From positions 1 through 12,219 of the forward strand of contig JBBRGA010000104.1 of the NCBI GenBank assembly GCA_038241115.1: a DNA stretch of 12,219 nucleotides, in the 5' to 3' direction. Positions 6,097 to 12,219 of the stretch are shown one piece after another. Under the pieces are notes generated by a model that worked only from the letters and a program-made list of their open reading frames with translations, was not told the DNA's origin and made no database searches. Position numbers and translations under genes: made by a program. Every line of letters begins with the position of its first letter. The stretch's first letter is position 1. Source of the DNA: JANYJJ01 sp038241115 (GTDB lineage: Bacteria; Pseudomonadota; Gammaproteobacteria; Burkholderiales; Burkholderiaceae_C).

Positions 6097-7628
6097 CAGC
6101 GCTGCTCCTCGGCATCTTGCAAAGCCAAACGCGAACGGTTGGGCGAGTCTTCGTCGTCTGCTTGCGTCAACTGCGTTTTCCGCTGCGTGGCAATGGCATC
6201 GAAGTCGGCGGCGCTGACATCGCCGGTGATGTAGTGGCCATCAAAGCACGACGCTTCGAAGCTTTGAATCAGCGGGTTCAGCGCTCCCACCACACGTTTC
6301 ATCGCGGCCACGTCCTGGTAGATGAGTGCATCGGCGCCAATGAACTGGCGTATCTCTTCAATGCTGCGGTTGTGCGCGATCAATTCGGCGTTGGTGGGCA
6401 TGTCGATACCGTACACATTCGGGAAGCGCACCGGCGGCGCAGCAGACGCCATGTAGACCTTGCGAGCACCAGCGTCGCGCGCCATTTGCACGATCTCTTT
6501 GGACGTGGTGCCGCGCACGATGGAATCGTCGACCAGCAACACGTTGCGGCCCTTGAATTCGACTCCGATGGCGTTGAGCTTTTGGCGCACCGACTTCTTG
6601 CGCACACCCTGGCCCGGCATGATGAAGGTGCGACCGACATAGCGGTTTTTCACAAAGCCTTCGCGGTAGGGTTTACCGATTTTTTGCGCCAACTGCATGG
6701 CCGACGGGCGGCTGGATTCAGGGATGGGAATGACGACATCAATCTCATTGGGCGGCATGGTGGAAATCAGGCGCTGCGCCAAGGTTTCGCCCATGTTCAG
6801 ACGTGCTTGATAGACCGAAACGCCGTCCATCACAGAGTCGGGCCGGGCCAAATAAACAAACTCAAACATGCAGGGGTTCAGGCTGGGGTGGTCGGCGCAT
6901 TGCTGTGCATGAAGCTGGCCTTGCAAATCTACAAAAATGGCTTCGCCCGGCGCGACATCGCGCATCACTTTGTGGCCGGTGCCCTCAATGGCGACCGATT
7001 CACTCGCCACCATCACGGCGTGCTCGTCTTCGCTGGAGCCCACTCCAAAACACAGAGGGCGGATGCCGAAGGGATCACGAAACGCCAGCAAACCGTAGCC
7101 GGCAATGAGTGCCACCACCGAGTAGGAACCTTTCAGGCGCTTGTGCACCGCGCGCACCGCGTTGAAGACTTCCTCGGGCGACAAGGGCAGGTCGCGCGCG
7201 GCCATGTCCAACTCGTGCGCAAGGATGTTCAGCAGCACCTCCGTGTCGCTGTCGGTGTTGATGTGGCGGCGGTCCACGTCAAATAATTCTTTGCGCAGTG
7301 CCGGCGCGTTGGTGAGGTTGCCGTTGTGAACCAGCACGATGCCAAAAGGTGCGTTCACGTAAAAGGGCTGCGCTTCTTCTTCGCTGTACGCGTTACCTGC
7401 CGTGGGGTAGCGCACTTGTCCCAAACCGACCTTGCCAGGCAGACCGCGCATGTTGCGAGTACGAAAAACGTCTCGCACCATGCCGCGCGCCTTGTGCATG
7501 AAACACTTGGTGCCCTCCATGGTGACGATTCCGGCAGCGTCTTGACCGCGGTGTTGCAGCAGCAACAGAGCGTCGTAAATCAACTGGTTGACGGGGGCTT
7601 TGGAGATCACTCCGACGATGCCGCACAT
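6096..7628 (-). CDS. purF: Amidophosphoribosyltransferase
   Basis: Catalyses the first committed step of purine synthesis: glutamine and PRPP give phosphoribosylamine. It has 510 aa. The N-terminal Ntn-type glutaminase begins MCGIVGV, with Cys2 as nucleophile directly after the initiator Met, so it is the E. coli-like type without a propeptide. QHRGQDAAG (25-33) and HNGNLTN (101-107) are glutaminase motifs. The C-terminal phosphoribosyltransferase domain has the PRPP loop VLLVDDSIVRGTTS (363-376). The ATG at 7628 has AAGGA about 8 bases upstream. It lies 73 bases after cvpA and overlaps metZ by one base. The cvpA-purF pairing is conserved across proteobacteria. Confidence 0.97.
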   Translation of the reverse strand: MCGIVGVISKAPVNQLIYDALLLLQHRGQDAAGIVTMEGTKCFMHKARGMVRDVFRTRNMRGLPGKVGLGQVRYPTAGNAYSEEEAQPFYVNAPFGIVLVHNGNLTNAPALRKELFDVDRRHINTDSDTEVLLNILAHELDMAARDLPLSPEEVFNAVRAVHKRLKGSYSVVALIAGYGLLAFRDPFGIRPLCFGVGSSEDEHAVMVASESVAIEGTGHKVMRDVAPGEAIFVDLQGQLHAQQCADHPSLNPCMFEFVYLARPDSVMDGVSVYQARLNMGETLAQRLISTMPPNEIDVVIPIPESSRPSAMQLAQKIGKPYREGFVKNRYVGRTFIMPGQGVRKKSVRQKLNAIGVEFKGRNVLLVDDSIVRGTTSKEIVQMARDAGARKVYMASAAPPVRFPNVYGIDMPTNAELIAHNRSIEEIRQFIGADALIYQDVAAMKRVVGALNPLIQSFEASCFDGHYITGDVSAADFDAIATQRKTQLTQADDEDSPNRSRLALQDAEEQR

Positions 7629-7701
7629 GGGTTGATCCTTGGTTCAAAAACGCACTGACTGAGTAACGACAAAAACGCGGCAAATCCACACAACCGCAGC
7701 C

Positions 7702-8258
7702 TCAGGCGGACAAACCAACCTTGGAAAAGCGTTCATAAAAATCTGCTGGCAACACGGCCTTCAAACCCAACAACAGGTCCTGCGTCCACGCGGCCACATG
7801 CGACTGCTGCCACATTGCGGTTTTGGCCATCGGTGTCAAACCCACGACGGTGGCGATTGCCAGCAACAGCACCATGGCTCGGACCAAACCAAACACGCCG
7901 CCCATCAAACGGTCGGCTGCACTGATGCCAGGAACCGCGCGAATAAGCATGCGAATCAGTTTGGAAGCGATGCCCCAGATGAGCAAGAACGCGATGAAAG
8001 AAAGAGCAAACGAAGCAGCGTAATTCAACGTCGAACCCGGCGCCCCGACGGGCACTGCAAAAGGCACATAGGTTGACCACTGCGGCGCAAACCACTGCGC
8101 CGCGAAATAGGCCGCTATCCAACCTGCAACCGACAGCACTTCAAAAACCAAGCCGCGCCATAAACCCAGCAAAACTGAAAACACGACGACAGCAATCAAG
8201 CTCCAGTCCAGCCAGCCCCAATCTGCAACGCTGGAGGTGATGTTCACAGCAGCCAAGT

Positions 8259-8262
<4 letters not shown>
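7702..8262 (-). CDS. cvpA: CvpA family inner-membrane protein
   Basis: An integral membrane protein of 186 aa, named for its requirement in colicin V production in E. coli and linked in general to envelope homeostasis; its molecular activity is not settled. Four hydrophobic segments are visible at about residues 19-37, 39-58, 80-101 and 118-142. The family pattern appears as GLWRGLVFEVLSVAGWIAAY near the start and as a conserved DRLMGGVFGLVRA (118-130). The start is GTG at 8262, overlapping the stop of the SPOR gene by four bases (GTGA), so translation is likely coupled. The neighbouring purF matches the usual context. Confidence 0.92.
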
Positions 8263-9134
<872 letters not shown>

Positions 9135-9262
9135 GGCTGCATGTTCCGTTTCAGCGTGGTTTCAAGCTTGCAGAAGCAACAGCGCGCGGACAAAATTCAA
9201 CAGCGACTTGGACTGGAATTGACGTGATGCGAACCTTGCGGCGGTGGCTGGGGCAGCGTTTT

Positions 9263-10573
9263 TCAGGCAGTTCGAACGGCATGTTTGGCCGCTAATTTCG
9301 GCGTGCCATTTTTCAACACGCCGCCCACTGCGTAGAACGATCCGAAGACAACGATTCTATCAGTGGGGTCGGCTGCAGCGACCGCGGCACTGAGGGCTTG
9401 CGCGGGGTCTGCGTGGCACAACACGGTGACGGGCCCGGGGCCTTTGAGCGCCAGGCCAGCATGCAGCTCGCGCAACTCAGCCGCTGTCGCAGCGCGAGGC
9501 GTGGGCAGGTCGGTGAAATGCCAGGTGTCCACGGTGGGTGCCATGCGCTGAAATATCTCGGCGATGGCTTTGTCCCGCATTGCACCAAACACCACGTGCG
9601 TGCGCGGATGGAAGCCCATGTTGTCGAGGTTTTGTGCCAACGCCGCCACCGCATGCGGGTTGTGCGCCACGTCCAACACCAACGTGGGTTGACCCGGCAC
9701 GATCTGAAAACGGCCCGGCAGCTCGACCATGCCCAGCCCGCTGCGAACAGCCTGCGCGGTGATCGGCAACTGCTCTCGCAGCGCCTCGAACACCGCCAGC
9801 GCGCCCGATGCATTGATGAGCTGATTGGCGCCTCGCAGCGCCGGATAAGCCAGACCGTTGTAACGCTTGGCGCGACCCGCCCAGCTCCATTGCTGCTTGT
9901 CGCCGGTGTAGTTGAAGTCGCGACCAAAACACCAAGTTGGCGCACCTATCGCGGCCGCATGATCGAGCATGCTTTGCGGAGGCATCGGATCGCTGATGAC
10001 CACCGGTTTTGCGGGCCGCATGATGCCGGCCTTCTCGAAGCCGATGAGTTCGCGCGTACCGCCGAGGTACTCCATGTGGTCGAGGTCGATGCTGGTGAAG
10101 ACGGCACAGTCGCCGTCAAAAATATTCACCGCATCCAAGCGGCCACCCAAGCCCACTTCGAGAATCACCAGGTCCAGATCGGCCAGCGACAACAGCCGTG
10201 CGATGGCCAGAAAAGTGAATTCGAAATAGGTCAGACTGATGTCGCCCCGAGCCGCTTCCACGGCAGCAAAGTGCGGCAGTAGATCAGCGCCCTCCACCGT
10301 GGCGCCGTTGACGCGGCAACGCTCTTCAAAGTGCACCAAATGCGGCTTCGAGTACAGGCCTGCTCGGTAACCCGCTTGCAGCGCGATCGACTCCAACATG
10401 GCGCAGGTTGAACCTTTGCCGTTGGTGCCCGCCACGATGACCAACGGCACCTTGAAGCTCAGCGCCATGCGGTCCTTGACGGCACGCACGCGGCTTAGGC
10501 CCATGTCGATTTCAGTCGGGTGCATTTGCTCGCATCGGGCGAGCCAAGCTTCAAGCGTGGTGGGCAGAGACAT
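9263..10573 (-). CDS. folC: Bifunctional folylpolyglutamate synthase / dihydrofolate synthase
   Basis: ATP-dependent Mur-ligase-family enzyme that adds glutamate to dihydropteroate and to folates. It has 436 aa from the ATG at 10573. The N-terminal signature HPTEIDMGLSRV (18-29) and P-loop GTNGKGSTC (49-57) are present, followed by YSKPHLVHFEERCRVNG and ILEVGLGGRLDAVN, both typical of FolC. The C-terminal domain includes VLDVAHNPHA, the conserved histidine region. A TTG at 10585 would add four residues, but the ATG has GGGA at a better distance (6 bases). It starts only 15 bases after the ppa terminator, so a promoter inside the end of ppa or read-through must serve it; none was identified. 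A 128-bp gap separates it from dedD. Confidence 0.95.
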   Translation of the reverse strand: MSLPTTLEAWLARCEQMHPTEIDMGLSRVRAVKDRMALSFKVPLVIVAGTNGKGSTCAMLESIALQAGYRAGLYSKPHLVHFEERCRVNGATVEGADLLPHFAAVEAARGDISLTYFEFTFLAIARLLSLADLDLVILEVGLGGRLDAVNIFDGDCAVFTSIDLDHMEYLGGTRELIGFEKAGIMRPAKPVVISDPMPPQSMLDHAAAIGAPTWCFGRDFNYTGDKQQWSWAGRAKRYNGLAYPALRGANQLINASGALAVFEALREQLPITAQAVRSGLGMVELPGRFQIVPGQPTLVLDVAHNPHAVAALAQNLDNMGFHPRTHVVFGAMRDKAIAEIFQRMAPTVDTWHFTDLPTPRAATAAELRELHAGLALKGPGPVTVLCHADPAQALSAAVAAADPTDRIVVFGSFYAVGGVLKNGTPKLAAKHAVRTA

Positions 10574-10587
10574 CCATATTCCCAAAG

Positions 10588-10612
10588 TAAAAAGGGAGCT
10601 CGCGCTCCCTTT
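10588..10612 (-). terminator. Intrinsic terminator of ppa
   Basis: AAAGGGAGC and GCTCCCTTT form a 9-bp stem around a four-base loop (GCGA on the minus strand, a GNRA tetraloop), followed on the minus strand by TTA and another T run. It lies about 20 bases after the ppa stop and directly in front of folC. Confidence 0.8.
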
Positions 10613-10630
10613 GATAAAAACAGCTGCGAA

Positions 10631-11170
10631 TCAGTCGTCGCTGTCCGGCACATAAGCCGCCATGCCGGCTGCAATCTCGCGCTTGGCTTCTTCGGGGCCT
10701 TCCCAGCCTTTGACCTTGACCCACTTGTTCGGCTCCAGGTCTTTGTAGTGCTCAAAGAAATGCTGAATGGTTTTCAAGCGCAGCGCGTTCATGTCTTCGG
10801 GCTTCTGCCAATGGGTGTAGATCGACAAAATTTTGTCGATCGGCACGGCCAGCAATTTGCTGTCGCCACCGGCCTCGTCTTCCATCTTCAACACACCGAT
10901 GGCGCGGCAGGTCACCACCACGCCGGGGGCCAACGGGAAAGGCGTGATGACCAACACGTCCACAGGATCGCCGTCGTCCGACAGCGTTTGCGGGATGTAG
11001 CCGTAGTTGCACGGGTAGTGCATGGCGGTGGTCATGAAGCGATCGACAAACAGCGCGCCGCTTTCCTTGTCCACCTCGTACTTGATCGGGTCCGCGTTCA
11101 TCGGGATTTCGATGACGACGTTGAACTGTTCGGGGGCATTCTTGCCGGGAGGGATGTTGTTCAGGCTCAT
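10631..11170 (-). CDS. ppa: Soluble inorganic pyrophosphatase (family I)
   Basis: Cytoplasmic Mg-dependent enzyme that splits pyrophosphate to two phosphates, pulling biosynthetic reactions forward. It has 179 aa from the ATG at 11170, the usual family length; an upstream frame extension of 28 residues to 11254 does not look like family I sequence. Visible features are the substrate-binding KYEVDKESGALFVDRF (30-45), HYPCNYGYIP (51-60) and the signature DGDPVDV (66-72), with three of the catalytic aspartates. The Shine-Dalgarno sequence is weak. It has its own terminator and is divergent from hppA, so both pyrophosphate-consuming enzymes may answer to the same intergenic region. Confidence 0.96.
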   Translation of the reverse strand: MSLNNIPPGKNAPEQFNVVIEIPMNADPIKYEVDKESGALFVDRFMTTAMHYPCNYGYIPQTLSDDGDPVDVLVITPFPLAPGVVVTCRAIGVLKMEDEAGGDSKLLAVPIDKILSIYTHWQKPEDMNALRLKTIQHFFEHYKDLEPNKWVKVKGWEGPEEAKREIAAGMAAYVPDSDD

Positions 11171-11267
11171 GGGCGAGGTCTCAGCTATTGAAATGGGTAT
11201 CGCAAGTGCAAATTGGAATTCTAGTTGGCGTGCCCGCCGCGAATCTGACGGCACAAAGACAAACCAC

Positions 11268-11290
11268 GTTTACCCGAGTCATGGGTAAAC
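11268..11290. promoter_or_regulatory. Inverted repeat between ppa and hppA (candidate operator)
   Basis: GTTTACCC (11268-11275) and GGGTAAAC (11283-11290) form a perfect 8-bp inverted repeat with a 7-base spacer. The half-to-half distance is 15 bp, about one and a half helical turns. It sits about midway in the 245-bp divergent intergenic region. It could be an operator for a dimeric regulator or a stem-loop in the hppA leader. No T-tract follows, so a terminator is unlikely. Confidence 0.45.
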
Positions 11291-11415
11291 ACTCACCCGC
11301 CGCAAAACTTCGCCGCTTGCCCTTCCCTTAGCATCGCCGCAGCGGCTCGCCCGCACAAAGCGAGCGCTTTTCCGCGTCACCTGCGGCGCGGCAACACATC
11401 GAAGGAGACAGCTTT

Positions 11416-12219
11416 ATGTCGACGAGTTTGGCGCTTTACTTCGCCCTCGCCTGCGGCCTCGCCGCCGTGGCTTATGGTTTCATTCAACGCAGTTGGATCT
11501 TGAGTCAGGACGCGGGCAATGCCCGCATGCAGGAGATCGCTGCAGCGATTCAGCAAGGTGCGGCGGCCTACCTCGCCCGCCAGTACAAGACGATCGCCTT
11601 GGTCGGCATCGTGCTGGCCATCCTGATCGCCGTGTTCCTCGACCAGATGACGGCAGCGGGCTTTGTGCTTGGCGCGGTGTTGTCGGGCGCCTGTGGCTTT
11701 ATCGGCATGAATGTGTCGGTCAAGGCCAATGTGCGCACCGCGCAGGCGGCCACCAAGGGCATCGGCCCGGCGCTGGCCGTGGCCTTCAAGGGCGGTGCCA
11801 TCACCGGCATGTTGGTGGTCGGCCTGGGCCTCTTGGGTGTCAGCCTGTTTTTCTGGTTTTTGAGCGGCGGAGAGAGGGTTGATCCGGCCACGCTGAAGCC
11901 GCTGTTGGGCTTTGCCTTCGGCTCGTCGCTGATTTCGATCTTCGCGCGGCTGGGCGGCGGCATCTTCACCAAGGGCGCCGACGTCGGTGCCGACCTGGTC
12001 GGCAAGGTCGAAGCCGGCATCCCCGAGGACGACCCGCGCAACCCGGCGGTGATTGCCGACAACGTCGGTGACAACGTGGGCGACTGCGCCGGCATGGCGG
12101 CCGATCTGTTCGAGACCTATGCGGTGACCTTGATCGCCACGATGGCCCTGGGCGCCCTGGTGGTGACGGGCGCGGCGATGCAGGCGGTGCTTTACCCGCT
12201 GATGCTGGGCGGCGTGTCC
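11416..12219 (+). CDS. hppA: Membrane-bound proton-translocating pyrophosphatase (5' part)
   Basis: Integral membrane pump that couples pyrophosphate hydrolysis to proton (or sodium) export. The first 268 residues are present and the frame runs off the window end; full-length bacterial proteins are roughly 650-800 aa. Hydrophobic helices appear at about 4-22, 58-75, 80-100, 128-150 and 160-180. The pyrophosphate-binding motif DVGADLVGKVE (189-199) and the following PEDDPRNPAVIADNVGDNVGDCAG (203-226) supply the metal-binding aspartates. The ATG at 11416 has a strong GAAGGAGA about 7 bases upstream. The site that distinguishes K-dependent from K-independent pumps lies beyond the window, so ion dependence and pumped ion cannot be told. 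Codons are strongly GC-ending compared with the neighbouring operon. Confidence 0.95.
   Translation, partial: MSTSLALYFALACGLAAVAYGFIQRSWILSQDAGNARMQEIAAAIQQGAAAYLARQYKTIALVGIVLAILIAVFLDQMTAAGFVLGAVLSGACGFIGMNVSVKANVRTAQAATKGIGPALAVAFKGGAITGMLVVGLGLLGVSLFFWFLSGGERVDPATLKPLLGFAFGSSLISIFARLGGGIFTKGADVGADLVGKVEAGIPEDDPRNPAVIADNVGDNVGDCAGMAADLFETYAVTLIATMALGALVVTGAAMQAVLYPLMLGGVS

Noticed and set aside
6090..7286. 398-codon plus-strand frame opposite purF
   Set aside because: Antisense shadow of a clear purF; His/Arg-rich sequence without domain features.
9398..10282. 294-codon plus-strand frame opposite folC
   Set aside because: Shadow of folC, with no independent start signal or domain.
11218..11223. 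TAGAAT as a -10 box for ppa
   Set aside because: No matching -35 hexamer at a suitable distance; a single near-consensus -10 is expected by chance.
11171..11254. N-terminal extension of ppa
   Set aside because: The 28 extra residues do not resemble family I pyrophosphatases, and the standard start MSLNNIPPG is at 11170.
11345..11365. GCTCGC/GCGAGC hairpin upstream of hppA as a terminator or attenuator
   Set aside because: Only a 6-bp stem with a 9-base loop and a short T run interrupted by GC; too weak to call.

Overview
The window looks like a piece of a betaproteobacterial chromosome, most likely Burkholderiales (Comamonadaceae-like). The gene order folC, SPOR-domain protein, cvpA, purF, metZ is characteristic of that group, and the proteins read as typical members of it. 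This assignment rests on recognising families and synteny; no search was run.

The left 2.9 kb (1 to about 2880) is accessory DNA, all read on the minus strand. It holds a decayed NYN-domain nuclease gene with a one-base frameshift and an in-frame stop. Next comes a good -10 promoter box, then a small HTH protein with an AT-hook-like tail (AlpA/excisionase-like), an unknown 116-aa protein coupled to it by an ATGA overlap, and an intact 353-aa ColE2-type plasmid replication initiator. A perfect 36-bp palindrome lies between the unknown gene and the initiator gene, and one arm recurs imperfectly closer to the initiator start. The block sits downstream of a tRNA-Asp gene, a common integration target. 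It reads as an integrated plasmid or satellite-like element whose other end, and any integrase, lie outside the window.

Between the accessory DNA and the core genes are three minus-strand tRNA genes, in transcription order Ala(GGC), Glu(TTC), Asp(GTC). A promoter candidate overlaps the end of gltX, and a bidirectional hairpin terminator follows tRNA-Asp. A cluster of seven helically spaced CGGGGACA-like units lies between that terminator and the NYN pseudogene.

The core block (3446 to 10573, minus strand) reads folC, dedD-like SPOR protein, cvpA, purF, metZ, gltX. Several junctions are very tight: dedD/cvpA overlap by 4 bases, purF/metZ overlap by 1 base, and metZ/gltX are 2 bases apart. The genes serve folate polyglutamylation, cell-envelope/division functions, the first committed step of purine synthesis, methionine synthesis and tRNA-Glu charging.

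On the right, a soluble inorganic pyrophosphatase gene (ppa, minus) has its own terminator just before folC. It is divergent from a membrane proton-pumping pyrophosphatase (hppA, plus, cut by the window end). The two pyrophosphatase genes share a 245-bp intergenic region with a perfect 8-bp inverted repeat.
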